A stretch of DNA of 64,000 nt from Tetracladium setigerum (taxonomy: Eukaryota; Ascomycota; Leotiomycetes; Helotiales). This document shows, piece by piece, positions 34,501 to 45,425 of the stretch (its first letter is position 1; every line of letters starts with the position of its first letter). Both the position numbers and the translations under genes were made by a program. Under the pieces are notes generated by a model. The model worked only from the letters and a program-made list of their open reading frames with translations, ran no database searches and was not told the DNA's origin. The stretch lies in the NCBI GenBank assembly GCA_031472005.1, contig PZJY01000008.1:496001-560000 (forward strand). The letters are read 5' to 3'.

Positions 34501-36296
34501 GGATGATTGCGAGAGTCGTCTCTAGATTAGAGAACACGCCGATTGCCGTGAAAGCAACAGAAGGGGTCAGTTCTCCGTACTTCCACGCATATACTGCGAG
34601 CGACGTTACAGCTAGCGCAACCGGGCTTGCAATCCAGCAGAAAAGTAGGATAGTGTCTGAAATAAAGACTTTCCACTGCTCGTCTAATTCCTTTCGTCGC
34701 ACGCTTCCAATTTTCGCGTGCCAATTAGCCTCTAGGGCCGAGAACTTGATTTGGCGAATTCCTCTCAAAGCTTCGGTAATAACTCCCATCTTTTTATCTC
34801 GGACTTTCATAAGTCGATCCTGAGCAGCAGCGTATTGTTTGCTGAAATAAATGTTGAGAGGAAATGTCACTGACATGGCCAAAAAGCCGCACAGCAACGC
34901 TTGCCATCCGATAATGCTAATTAGAAAGGTAAAGGAGACAATCAACTCGAAAATGGTGCCTGGGAAGTAGTTGGTGATTGAAAAGCAATCCGAAACTCTT
35001 TGGGCATCGACGCCAATTAGATTGACTGTGCTCTGCTGTCCTTCTGGATCGGAGTCCTCCTTAGGAAGCTCTGGATTGTCTCCTTCAATTGCCTCCTGAG
35101 AGGCATCCGCCTTGTCCTCTCCCCCTGTGACATTCTTTTCGGCAGATTTGGAAGCACCTTTGATGTCTTTACGTCTCATCGCTTTCTGGAATATCAAGGC
35201 TGATAGTTGAGCTCGGATCGGGAACGTCAACTTGCATTCGGACATCCATACAAGCCAACATTCGATCCAGGCTGACCCGATTGTAGCGATTGTCAGCGTC
35301 AGGACCCAAAGCCATGCCTCCAATCTGACGGCATCACCTGGCCGTCTGTTTTCCAATATCTTGAGAAGGTTGTAGGTCACAAATTGCGGTGCGAAAATGC
35401 CAAACGACTGGACCAGAGTGAGAAACCATTGCATCATGAATACCCATTTGCGGGTCAAGAAAATCTCAACCCAGAGTTTCTTTGCGTGGGATGTCGCCGC
35501 CCAGACGTCAGTGAGATTTTTGGAGCGAGTGTAATGATCCATTTTGGGTAGATCATCCAGCTCGAGGCGATTCTTTTTCCGCGAGAGCATCAAGATATGC
35601 TCCACCCACGAGATGGTGTATCTCCCGAGAGCAGAAACAGTATACATGCCATCGACAACCGCTTCATCATGGAAAACATCCGGCCTTCTTGGCAATAAAA
35701 GGCTGAAGATTGCAACCAAAATGACAAGACTGAGCTGTGCTATTCGAAGACCAACTTGATCCATCCCGCCAAAACCATCTCTAGATGGTATTTGTTGAGC
35801 TTTCAGTCCATCTTGGAAGAGAAGCACAACCAGAAGAATAATTGAGCAGATTGCCGAATACACACCGAGTGTATATATTTTGACATAATCCCGAACGATA
35901 ACAATGCCAATGATTTGAATGAGAATAAGAGACTCGAGAAAGTTAGCAATTTGCAAGGTAAGGGCCTCGAGTGTACTCAACCCATTGCGCGACATTCAAC
36001 CAGTTCTCAATCAGTCCCCAATCCCACCCTTCTTTTGACTCGTGTACGCCTAGAGCAATTGATGAAACGAGTCCAGCGATTGAAAATATGGCGAGGAATG
36101 CCTTTGGAACCTTTGCAGAGTACTCCTCTACCGACCTTTTAGTGGCGACTCCATCTTTGTCTTCGTAAATACCTGATCTCTGCTTCGACCTTCGTAAGCG
36201 AGATGCGATATGGGCAATTGAGGGTGTGGTGAGGAAAGCGATCAGAACAAGACTAGAAGATCCTGCGACAAGTGATGCTGATGTGTTTTCGAGCAT
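31505..36296 (-). CDS. ABCC (MRP)-type ABC transporter
   Basis: Three exons (36296-35982, 35932-32943, 32897-31505) give 1565 residues, a typical full-length MRP. Order: N-terminal extra membrane domain; TMD1; NBD1 with Walker A GKTGTGKS (near residue 655), signature LSGGQRWRV and Walker B ILVLDD; a charged linker; TMD2; NBD2 with Walker A GRTGAGKS (near 1315), signature LSQGQRQLL and Walker B IMILDEATSAVD. NBD1 has D where NBD2 has the catalytic E, the usual ABCC asymmetry. Intron 1 (49 nt) has an unusual GTTGAG donor but a perfect GCTAAC branch site. These pumps export glutathione conjugates, drugs or metabolites across plasma or vacuolar membranes. No frameshift is seen along 4.7 kb. Confidence 0.95.
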
Positions 36297-37492
36297 GGCT
36301 ACCTTTTGATTGCGGGGAAAATTGACGATCGAAGGGTATGCTTAGATGAGCAAATCTCCATGTTTTGATGTCTCAAAGGTATTTGACCACTTTTCTGGCT
36401 AGTCGGCGTTTAGTTGACTCACTGCCGAGCGACATGTACGAAGGGTAGGGGTAAGGAGGTAGGGGTGCATGTAAGTAGGTAAGCACTTAACCTTCTCAGG
36501 AGATAAGTAGAGATCATGTGACAGTCGGACGACATTTTCAGCCTATCATATCTCAGAAATCTCAAACTTTGGCTATCCAAATCTTCAAGGGATTGTATTC
36601 TCTCTTTCCTCATTCCACTCACGTTGCATTTGGGCGGGTGTAGCGCGGATTGAGAGAACACTACAGGCCAAAGCGACAATTACGCCATCTCGTTCAATTA
36701 TTCTGTCAGCACTCATAATAATTAATTGTACCAAATTTTGGTACTTGGTAAGCCTTTGGGTGATTTGACAGTCTTCAATTGAGTCATACCTCAGTTAGCA
36801 TAGCGACGCTTCCAGTACTAGGACGCGAAGCGACTCAATCATTGGACAGTTATCTCTAGCTTCTGTGTCATAATATGTTGAGGCATAAAATATTTGCTTG
36901 CAATATGCATAGTCCCTTGAAAAACATACATTTCTTACTCTCAGGTGTGCCATGCGCATTGCAATTGAAAATCTAGGAATTTGCTCCATGTCTTTAAATG
37001 AGGTGCGTTGTGTTTGTTGTGGTAAAGTCCGTCCCTAATTAAGTGGCGGAGGTATGCCGGAAACGACCCAATACGATCGCAAGCATCACGGCATTTTCTC
37101 GCATCCGTCCTCTTTAAATTAACTAGAACAGAAGAATATATGTGTATTTGGAGTTACCAGTAACTTCAGTACAAGAGGTACGTTTATAGAGCAGCTTTGA
37201 ATGTTGGAATTTCTCTACTTTTCTGGCACACTGGGTCGTCTGTCACGTCAGAGCAGTCCTTCTTTTGTGGTGACGTATTGACATGAAGTAAAGTCGTGAA
37301 GTATACTGTCCAAACCGATACATCACCCATAACGTCACGATCAATTCCTCCACATTCCCCAATAAATACGGCCATGTTCTCAAAGACCTCCCCATATATT
37401 CAGTTCCATTTTGACACTTCAAATATATAGAAAAGTGTAAATGTAACCAACTTTTCGAATCTTAAAATATTCAAGAGTTCTTCTCTCTCATC
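36297..37492. other. Intergenic, divergent promoters
   Basis: A 1.2-kb region between the divergent ABCC and DUF2231 genes. No coding frame is supported. Confidence 0.45.
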
Positions 37493-38167
37493 ATGTCTTC
37501 CGTCATTGATCTTGGTATGGGAAAGATGGGAAAGAACAGGTACTCAAATATCAAACATTTCTTTTGTACATTTCAACTGACCAGTTTCAGCCATCCCATT
37601 CACCCTTCAACAGTCCATCTCCCCATCGCTTTTCTAATTGCTTCCTCCGGTCTCGACATCGTCACCTACACTGCCCTACTTTCTCCCGCCATCGTCTCGG
37701 GAATCTCAACGATTGCCAACCTGTTCTCCTCCACGGCCTTGACGCCGGCTAGCATAATCCATCACCTCTCCCTCTTTGGCTACGTCAGCACCATTGCGGG
37801 CATAGTCACAGCTCTACCTGCTTTATCCACAGGTCTCATCGAAGGATATGCCTTGATCTCTGCTCAAGGTCTGGACTTGTCCAAACCGAAAGTTAAGAAG
37901 ACCATTGCACATGCAGCTCTCAATGATTTGGCTATCTTTGCGGCAGTATATCAGGTTGTCAACAAGAGTAAGAATGTGGCATATTTACCAAGAGGGAATA
38001 ATGTTGTATTGAGTGGTTTGGCGTTGGCTGCGGTAGGTTATGCAGCGTTTTTGGGTGGTGGGTTGGTTTATGAACATGGGGTTGGAGTGCAGAGACAGGG
38101 AAATGGAAAGGAGGAGAAGGAGCAAGGTAAGAGGGAGTTGAAGTTGGAAGCAAAAAAGGAATTGTAA
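37493..38167 (+). CDS. DUF2231-type membrane protein
   Basis: Two exons (37493-37539, then from 37585) give 209 residues. The acceptor could also be 37591, since both AGs keep frame and differ by two residues. The family core is HPIHPSTVHLPIAFLIASSG, followed by three further hydrophobic segments (AGIVTALPALSTGL, ALNDLAIFAAVYQVV, VVLSGLALAAVGYAAFLGGG), giving four membrane helices, and a Lys/Glu-rich cytosolic tail. DUF2231 proteins are small four-helix membrane proteins, some with heme-binding His; here His residues sit in the first helix and near HH in the second. Function unknown. Confidence 0.82.
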   Translation: MSSVIDLGMGKMGKNRYSNIKHFFCTFQLTSFSHPIHPSTVHLPIAFLIASSGLDIVTYTALLSPAIVSGISTIANLFSSTALTPASIIHHLSLFGYVSTIAGIVTALPALSTGLIEGYALISAQGLDLSKPKVKKTIAHAALNDLAIFAAVYQVVNKSKNVAYLPRGNNVVLSGLALAAVGYAAFLGGGLVYEHGVGVQRQGNGKEEKEQGKRELKLEAKKEL

Positions 38168-38404
38168 GTTTGCTATACTGTATGATTAGATAATTGTTTG
38201 AATTGAGAGTAAACTTCACTATAAATTTGATTATGAAACGATTCAAATTAACAAGATGCATTTAAGGGTTTTACCTGCTACCCCTGGAGCTTCTAATGCT
38301 TTTCCAGCCCACCAGTACTGTGACCACGTCGAAACATCCAGCCAAAACTCCCTCCATCCATAACCCCGTTGCCCTTTCACTCCACCCTCTCTTTCCATCT
38401 TCAG

Positions 38405-39175
38405 TCACCAAAATAGCGTCCCATCATAACACTGTCTCAAATCCTCCTTCCAAATCCGTCCCTCTTTCTGCAATAAAATCCAAGTAATTCCTCACTCCAT
38501 AGCCGCAAAACTCCACCCCGCCGGATCAACCGCTACTCGATTGCTGGCACTCATCTCGAGCAAATCCTTTGCACCCAGACTTCCCGTTCCTGACGAATCG
38601 AACTCGGCAAACATGTCCTCAAATGCACTAGCGTGAAGATTCCCCTTTCTGTCATAGACTCCTGTGTCGGATCCGTGTTTGGCTTTGTGGATGCTGGAAA
38701 CGTAGATTCTGAAGAACGGGTCGGGAATATATGAGAACGCCAGACGGGTCGGGTATGAGAAGAAGACGGGGATGAGAAGGGAGGCTAGCGAGAAGGGGAT
38801 GGAGAAGCCGAGTTCGCGAAAGCCCGTGTAGACATCCTGGGGATATATTATCGAGTCACCATCGCGATCCCAGAAGAGAATGTGTTGTTGAAGAGCGCTT
38901 GAAGTCGTAGGGTCTGCAATCAGGTGCTTTTGTTGTGACGGAGAGGTACGTGTGCCTGTTGATTCGCGTTTTGCTTTTTGCTGGTGGGCGAGGAGAGCCA
39001 CAGCGAGCAACGATAATAAGAAGATTGATGCATAGGTGCTGTTGATTGTAGTATTTTTAATTAAGTTGATGAAATCAATGGCATTGTAAACATATTGAAA
39101 AGAATTGATTTTGCTAAAAATTGGTGATGAACAAAGAAAGCTTTCACGTGTGACATGGACATGCACTGATGTCAT
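38405..39175 (-). pseudogene. Caleosin-family peroxygenase with a premature TGA
   Basis: From ATG 39175 the frame holds an N-terminal hydrophobic segment, the EF-hand with its heme-His neighbour (HILFWDRDGDSIIYPQDV), the hydrophobic proline-knot region (PFSLASLLIPVFFSYPTRLA) and the second-His block (SSIHKAKHGSDTGVYD). It stops at TGA 38494-38492 after about 227 residues. Beyond the TGA the same frame reads GITWILLQKEGRIWKEDLRQ and a CYDGTLFW end at 38405, the typical caleosin C-terminus. A TGG-to-TGA change of the expected Trp explains this; no intron keeps frame. Caleosins are lipid-droplet Ca2+-binding heme peroxygenases making oxylipins. The truncated form would lose 29 residues and may be unstable. 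Confidence 0.82.
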
Positions 39176-39608
39176 GGGAATTGATCTTGGGCAGGGAAAC
39201 TGAGGCGAGCGCAGAACGTGCCTAAATATATTGAAAAACCAGTCAATTATGACAAAAAGATTTGGTCATCTTGGATTTTTGAATATGTGGAAATTCTTGC
39301 TGGTAATCAGGAGGCACATCGCAAGCTAAAATAGTTCAGTGCCTTCCCTATCAAGTAACGCCGTTGATTTCACCGCAAGAGCATCAACTTCATCAGAGGA
39401 CAAAACTTCTCAAGGCCCAATCGAGCCCCCTCCCTCAACTCCCGTTAAACTCTCAATCTGATGATCCAGCACAAATACAGTAACCTTGATCTCTTCGCAA
39501 CGTTTACTCAAATGTGAAGCCAAATGCCCAAAAGAAAAATGTACCATCATTTCCACCCCCCACGCTGTTTACACAATACCCTTCCAATGTTCATGTCCTT
39601 TCCGAAAC
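39176..39608. other. Intergenic, no gene seen
   Basis: About 430 bp between caleosin and an F-box-like gene; no coding signal. Confidence 0.45.
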
Positions 39609-40061
39609 TCATGCCCTATTCCTTCTGAAAAATATGAGGCCAGCATAGACATAGCCCCGAAAAGAAGTAGCAAGGCTTTGGTTTAAATCTTCGCAAGGAA
39701 GATCCAAGTCGTCCCACTCGCCTGGAAGTGGAGTTGTCCAATACCAAATATACCACCATGACGACTTGTAGGTTTGGAAGTTATACGGGTAAACGTAGAA
39801 TAGTCGATAGGCCTCGTAAAGTCTCGTGTGCAAGACTCCAAGCATGAGCACTTGGATGGGGTCTTTACGGAAATGCGATATTATTTGAATGATGAGCTCC
39901 AAGGGTAGATCGGTGATGGTTGTTCGTTGTCATAATTGAGGTATCTGGGAAGAGATGGTACCGGTTTCATTGTTGGGGACTGGTCGTGGTCCAGGTTCAG
40001 CAGCAGATGGGGAGTCTTGCTTCCCCTTCGTGTCGAAGCATCCGCTTATGCAGCCGCTCAT
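39609..40061 (-). pseudogene. F-box-like gene with in-frame TGA at codon 44
   Basis: ATG 40061 begins MSGCISGCFDTKGKQ, with Cys/Gly at the extreme N-terminus that could be lipidated. The frame meets TGA at 39932-39930 and then, still in frame, continues with TTITDLPLELIIQIISHFRK (an F-box-like helix) and MLGVLHTRLYEAYRLFY to 39609, about 150 residues in all. No GT..AG pair removes the stop without removing the F-box. The simplest reading is a nonsense mutation in a short F-box gene; recoding or a sequence error is possible. Confidence 0.55.
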
Positions 40062-40430
40062 TGTCTTGAAGCGAATCAGCCCTTCTTGAATCTAAATAAC
40101 AGGTTAATTAGATATCTAGTTGATTAAAAACATTGTTTTTAGGGTAGCTTACGCGTGTTGACATGTAGTATGTCATAGTGGAGTGCGTAATTTTGGTTGT
40201 TTCGTTGTCGCGACTGGGAGATTGAAAGTGCCGAGCATTGGATATTCCATCAAGACGGCCTGCAAGACAGATCGACATTTTCTTCTTTCACGTAGACGCT
40301 AGCGGTTGACTAGGTGATAAAACCCATTCACTTTGGTAGTAGGTGGGGCATTGATTTGGGGGAATAAGCGCCGTAACTCTTTTTAGGTATAAACATGTTT
40401 TTCTGGGGGTGGTACTTTGTTTTTTCTGAT
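40062..40430. other. Intergenic, no gene seen
   Basis: Upstream region of the F-box-like gene at 39609-40061; no other feature. Confidence 0.4.
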
Positions 40431-41132
40431 GATATTTAATGTCAACGTCTATATAATGTGAAGATTGGATCTGAAGAACTGCTTAGATCGTCTACAGGGA
40501 GCTTTCTAGGAAGGGAGAGCTAAGCTAGCTAAATAGCTACACTAACAAACAGCTACTAACAAACAGCTACTAATAAACAGCTACTAATAAACAGCTACTA
40601 ACAAATAGCGGCTAACAGAGAGATCTGTCATAAATCACACCGGCTCAAAAGGAAAAACAGACAAATACAAACAAATAGAACAAACAAACAGTCCTAGACT
40701 TAACAGATTCTCCCGAACAACACTCCTCATAACTGGAAAGTATAGACTTTTTCTAGTCCTCCTCAATGTCAGCTTCAATATACTCAATCTCCGTAACCTT
40801 TACGTGAACTGGTGACTGTATGGATGAAATGGTGATGAAATGATAAAATCGGTAGTAGTGAGTGAATCAGTGAGTTGATGACGAAAGTGATGAATTTGAG
40901 GGGGTGAATATGCTTGATTGAGGATGAAGAACTGACTGGAGAAATTAATCTGTGCCATAAGGGGCTTATATACATGCAAATCAAGGGGATTTGGCATCAT
41001 CGCATTACTGATGATTCTAATACGCCTTCTGATGGCATATACCTTGCATTTGATGCAAAACATGCTGTAAAACAGGCTGATGCAAAACAGGCCAAAACAG
41101 GTGGATTTGGGTGGATTCACAGGTTCAACACC
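40431..41132 (-). mobile_element. Putative solo LTR or LTR-like element
   Basis: On the minus strand the stretch starts near TGTTGAACCTGTGAATCC (41130) and carries a promoter-like GTATATAAGCCCC near 40970. It ends in AT-rich sequence near 40431. The 8-bp word TTTCTGAT directly flanks it on the left (40423-40430) and right (41133-41140), as a target duplication would. No protein is encoded. TG start, internal TATA and about 700-bp size suit an LTR, but an 8-bp duplication is longer than the usual 5 bp. Confidence 0.4.
40543..40612. repeat. Five tandem copies of a 14-bp unit
   Basis: The unit TAACAAACAGCTAC is repeated five times head to tail with one or two substitutions per copy (the fifth is the most diverged). 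There are no unique spacers, so this is a minisatellite, lying inside the LTR-like element. Confidence 0.9.
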
Positions 41133-41545
41133 TTTCTGATATTTTGCTTACTTATTACTTTAATTTTGCTCATAAAATACTAGAATACTTTCGATCCTAA
41201 ACCCTGAGTCAAAGCACCCGCAACAATTTCCTTCATATCGACCCTTTCCATGTTCAAATCACTCACTTCCATGACTCTTCCTAAGATTAGTTGAGTTTGC
41301 TACTAGTATTCATTTTTTTAGTGCTGCATCAGACTCATCTTCACAGAGCTGTGATACTCAGAACAGATTAAAAGGCAAGCTTCATCTGTTTTGATTCTCT
41401 ATATATAACTTTTTTTTCCTTCGCATCGGGGAAGAGTATGAAATGGAAGAAAGGCTTAACATACAATCAAAACCCCTAAATTTGACCTAGCGCACCCACC
41501 AACTCCTAAGATCTTCGTGATCCTCGTAAAATCCTGGTAGAAATT
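41133..41545. other. Intergenic, no gene seen
   Basis: About 410 bp of AT-rich 3' flank of the next F-box gene. Confidence 0.4.
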
Positions 41546-42539
41546 CTACCTTCCAAATCCAAGTCCCGTAATGCCATTATATTGATCCCATGGAAGTGCG
41601 TCTGTGTTCATTGGTAGACTCTTCTTGATCATCCAACTGACATCAAACCCAGATGTTGAAGCTCTCTCGCACTGCCACTCCCAGGCCTTCAAGTTTGCTC
41701 TGTATGAAAGTACGAACTGGTGTGGATGTGTGACACGAGCTGTTCTCCAGTCTTGAAGAATCGAAGCCTCCCAATCAATCAGTTCAATCTCAACTAATCG
41801 CTGTACGACCAGATCTTGTCTTCGCTGCTGCTCGTGTATCTCTTTCAAAAAGGTTGTATATCGCTCTTTTCTGATTAAAAGGCCTGGTGGTCCTTTGAAG
41901 TAAATAAATTCAGGGCCAGCCCATTCGGAAAGGAGTGTTCCGAGTTGTAGGTACGAGTTTTTGTGGCGAGCAAATCTGGTGAGTGGAATTGAGCCATGAC
42001 GACCGCGATGGATTGAGTAGAGTTCCTTGCAAGTCAGTCCGAGGCAGGTTGAGAAGACGTCACTCAATTGGTGAATTATTTGAAGTAGAACTTCCTGATG
42101 TGAGGTTATTATGGTAAATGTAAAGTTCACGAGGCTTCATTCTTACTGTTGGAAGATTAAGCAGTGCTGAGGGTCCTTTACAGGAGACTAGAATGGGTCG
42201 TTGAATGAACATATCCATTCTCTCATCCCCGGGTTTCGAGAGCAACGCCGGTTCGCATTTTTCATGCCGAGGATCTGCCAGAGTTGTTAGTCGTTATTGT
42301 TAGCGTGTTGAAAATGACGGCCTACTTGACAAGGATGTCGCCAGTCTGTTCATCGCTGCATCGCCATTCATCTGTCGCTTAGGCCCCAGATTCTCGTATG
42401 ACATGTACCTTGGCAACTGAGAAGTAATTGCATAACAGATGTTTGGTGCCATAGCTCTGAAGAGCGATAGACTTCGGTGGTTGGCCGTCATGCCGACTTG
42501 AAAGTGTTGCATGGGCACTGGAGGTATTGGGGTCGCCAT
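41546..42539 (-). CDS. F-box protein, three exons
   Basis: Exons 42539-42326, 42274-42147 and 42094-41546 join in frame to 296 residues. The second junction rebuilds the F-box motif exactly: LLNLPT from exon 2 continues as EVLLQIIHQLSDVFSTCLGL in exon 3, followed by TCKELYSIH. The body shows the family pattern seen elsewhere in the window (GTLLSEWAGPEF, then a coiled KEIHEQQRRQDLVVQRLVEI segment). The start MATPIPPVPMQHF is the first ATG of exon 1. It is the most complete member of this family in the window. Presumed SCF ubiquitin-ligase adaptor; target unknown. Confidence 0.8.
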
Positions 42540-42913
42540 TTTGTAAAGAAATTTAGAAGTTACAGAAGGATAGATCAATTGATGCTAAAACTTTCAGCCT
42601 CAGATACGTACTCGTATGTTGTTGTGAGATTTTATTCCAAATGGAGGAGGAATGAAGGGGGAGGTTGGTCGTGATGCCGCACAACGGACCACTTTTTGCT
42701 TATGTCACCTGCATCGCCAATCTGACCAATGAGGACGGTTCACCAAGTCAACAAGGCGAGGAAGGCAACCAGAAGTATTTCGACCCATCACATTTCAATT
42801 ATTGACTGCGAAAGTGAGAACTACCTATTCTCTGCAGTTGATAACCTAGATTTCTTACATCCAGCCGCCGTGCAAGATACATGTAACCTCCCGGAGTTTC
42901 CAGAGCCTGAATA
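42540..42913. other. Intergenic, no gene seen
   Basis: About 370 bp between two tandem minus-strand F-box genes; likely promoter of the left gene and 3' flank of the right gene. Confidence 0.45.
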
Positions 42914-43522
42914 TCAGACAGGATATTTCTCCAACCATTTTTGAACCCTTTGATCTTCAATGCTGAGCTCCTGTACTTCCTCAATCTCCTCAACCTCATT
43001 AACCTCATTAACCTCATCAACCTCATCAACCTGCGCAAGCTCTTCTAGCATTTGCTGGATACGCTTTCTTGTCTTGGCTTTCTGGAGCTGTTTGTCGATC
43101 TTCTTCCATTGCGCAGCCTGACGGTACTCAAAGACGAGCTTGGGATTGACTTTGTTTCTCTGCAAAACACCTCGACTCTTGTGTGCGAGAACCAGTTTGA
43201 TTGTCTCTGGATCCTTGTCGTGCTCGAGGATCAGTCGTTTGACGTAGGCGATCTCTGCGTAGACATCCCACATGTCCTGTGATGGCGAGGGAGGCGCCGG
43301 AGTGAGGCTTGCTTGGAGTGCGACGTAGAATCGGCGTGCGGTCCTTGCGAGCTTAACGCGGGAGTGTTTTTCGAGGTGGCTAAAGATTTTCTGGATGATC
43401 TTAATTGGGAGGCCATGTAGTCCAGCTTAGTTCTTGGGTCAGCTTTTGAGTGATGACGGCCGAGATGAGAACTTACCTTTGCCAGTTGCGGTGAGGGAAG
43501 TTCGGTTAAATCCTGGAGGCAT
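42914..43522 (-). CDS. F-box protein with acidic repeat tail, two exons
   Basis: Exons 43522-43477 and 43425-42914 (GTAAGT ... ACTAAG intron of 51 nt) give 185 residues. After a short basic N-terminus, the F-box reads LHGLPIKIIQKIFSHLEKHS then VKLARTARRFYVAL. The C-terminal half is helical and charged, with a Glu/Val repeat (VDEVDEVNEVNEVEEIEEV) encoded by a tandem 9-bp repeat near 42985-43032, so its length may vary between strains. It lies in tandem with the F-box gene at 41546-42539. Presumed ubiquitin-ligase adaptor, target unknown. Confidence 0.75.
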
Positions 43523-44011
43523 TTTGTCAACTGGCTTGTGGAGTTGAGGATATCTCGTTGGTGATTTGGTCTTGAAGAAAGTCAGTTGTTAGATGAGAGT
43601 CGGATATGAAAGGTCGAAGAAATGACAAATGACTTTGAATCCCGGACTTCAAAACTTTATTGTGAAGTTGACTTTCATGACCCTTGGAGAGTTCACTTTT
43701 GGAAGCGGCCGAAAGTGGTTCATCTGTCCAAATTGAGACTGAACATCAATTTATCAAATCTTTCTCTTCTGCGCAACAGGGCTGTGGTTCATTCAAGGTG
43801 AGTTATTGTTGAAATTCAAAGATTAATTTCTATTTGTTGGACACTATTCTAGATAGAGATTGGGGACAACCATTTGCATTCTGTTTGTCAACAATTACAG
43901 ATCTTTGAAAGGCTATCATCATGTACTGGTAGATAAATGCCTCTCAACAAAGACCAAAGCTCCCATGTATCTACCAATTTCCCTGTTCAATCTTAAAGAT
44001 TCCGCTTTCCA
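43523..44011. other. Intergenic, possible lost F-box tail
   Basis: Just beyond the stop of the next gene the minus strand stays open in the same frame for about 29 codons (to about 43925), which may be the former C-terminal end of that F-box protein. Nothing else is seen. Confidence 0.35.
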
Positions 44012-44368
44012 TTACTCCTCCAATCCCCATTCTTCGACCCTTCTGAAGATTCTATATCCCACAGCCAACTCCCACTCTGGACCCATCCAATTCTCCAACA
44101 ACTGGCCCAAACACCACAACTGGCGATACATTCCATCACCGCCAATATAAACTTCCCTCCTGACTGGCAACAATGTGCTGAGACGAACTCTGCCATGAGT
44201 TCGCCAATGGATTTGATATAGAACTCTGGAAGATAGACCAAGGCAGACGGAATCGACCTTATGGAGCTTCTTGAAAATGAGGCGGTGGAGCTCGAGGGGG
44301 AGGTTGAGAAGGGGAGGCTTGTTTTTGGGTTCGGGTTTCGAGGTTGTTGTGTTTTGTTCTGACGCCAT
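44012..44368 (-). CDS. Short F-box protein, possibly truncated
   Basis: A single exon of 118 residues from ATG 44368. The motif PPLLNLPLELHRLIFKKLHK with VDSVCLGLSSRVLYQIH is the best-preserved F-box in the window. The following LGQLLENWMGPEW matches the same region in the 41546-42539 protein, but the protein stops there while relatives run to 270-300 residues. The frame after the TAA stays open for 29 codons, suggesting that the stop is recent or that an intron or base was missed. Function as a ubiquitin-ligase adaptor is inferred from the family. Confidence 0.65.
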   Translation of the reverse strand: MASEQNTTTSKPEPKNKPPLLNLPLELHRLIFKKLHKVDSVCLGLSSRVLYQIHWRTHGRVRLSTLLPVRREVYIGGDGMYRQLWCLGQLLENWMGPEWELAVGYRIFRRVEEWGLEE

Positions 44369-45166
44369 GGGGGGCGAGATGGAAGGGACTAAAGAGCGCT
44401 AGCAATCATAAGTTAGATTAAAATTGGCAATGGGGAGGGTATAGTACTGACATTTTCTGACATGATGGATGATGATCGGTTTGGAATTTTGGAGGGAAGT
44501 GTTGAGTTTGTAGTCGTGATTTGACGAGTCGTGTGGATAAAGAGATGCTGTGTCGGTTTGCTGAGACAGTTATGTTGTTGGGAGACTGTTGTTGATTTTA
44601 GATCACATTGACTTCACGAGCTACTGGGTTGACATTGGCCAAATCTCTATTCGTCTAAATTGGAACCTGTTGACCAAGCAAATGATTACCATTCAATGCT
44701 ATCATATTCCAAAAAGTAAGGCACATATCTGCGATTTAAATATCTATAAGGTATCTATTTCCGGATGACGCCCTGGAGTTGGCGTGCTTCGTACCTGAAT
44801 GGCTGAGAAGTGTTCTCTGGTCCTTCACTTCTAGAGGCCGAAGACCCTGCTAGACTATCTGATTGTTGAATTCACAGCGTGACAACGAAAACTTACTCAA
44901 AGTATGGAAGCTCAGTAAATCTTCTTTGTATACATTCAGAGAGTTTGTATATTTTTAACCTCATGTGGCCATTCTTTGTAAGGGTGAGCATAGGTTCTTT
45001 CAACCAACAACAGACTTTCGTCAGAGCTAAAGATTGAGGACGTCCTGTCTTTATAGGACGAGTTTCTTTTGTTGTCAAAGAACAATAAAGATAATATATA
45101 TTCACGTGCCGACTCTAGTGTGCTGTTGTCTATATCCACCCCGTGACGTGTCCGAGTTGTTGACAC
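44369..45166. other. Intergenic, no gene seen
   Basis: No supported gene; short frames only, up to the border of the dispersed repeat. Confidence 0.4.
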
Positions 45167-45425
45167 GCCAACGTCCGTCCCTGCGTAGCGAGATACACCC
45201 TATAACGAGACAAATCATAGGTACTTCGAGTTAATTCGGCTTCAAATTTACGAACATATTAGATTTTCAATATATTTTTGATTATACTTGTATTATAAGC
45301 TTCTCTTAACAACCCCTGACGTATTTATTCCGAAAATTCTCACGCGTTATCGCCACCAACAAAATTACAAATGACTTCTTATTTTGCTTATTCCACAATA
45401 CTATTGTTAAGCTCTTTTCGCTATT
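45167..45425 (-). repeat. Dispersed repeat, copy 2, inverted relative to copy 1
   Basis: Reverse complement of the 25163-25435 repeat, about 80 percent alike by eye, sharing AGAGAAGCTTATAAT, CGAAGTACCTATGATTTG and the terminal CGCTAC.CAGGGAC.GAC. The two copies lie 20 kb apart in opposite orientation. No coding capacity. Probably a solo LTR or similar element. Confidence 0.7.

Noticed and set aside
33714..34823. A 369-codon plus-strand open frame
   Set aside because: It is fully antisense to the first nucleotide-binding half of the ABCC transporter, has no domain of its own and is a codon-structure shadow.
38466..38493. Short GTGAGG..GCAG intron to bypass the caleosin TGA
   Set aside because: It is only 28 nt and would shift the frame away from the conserved C-terminus.
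40543..40612. Tandem 14-bp array considered as CRISPR
   Set aside because: There are no unique spacers, the units are contiguous, and the genome is fungal. It is a minisatellite.
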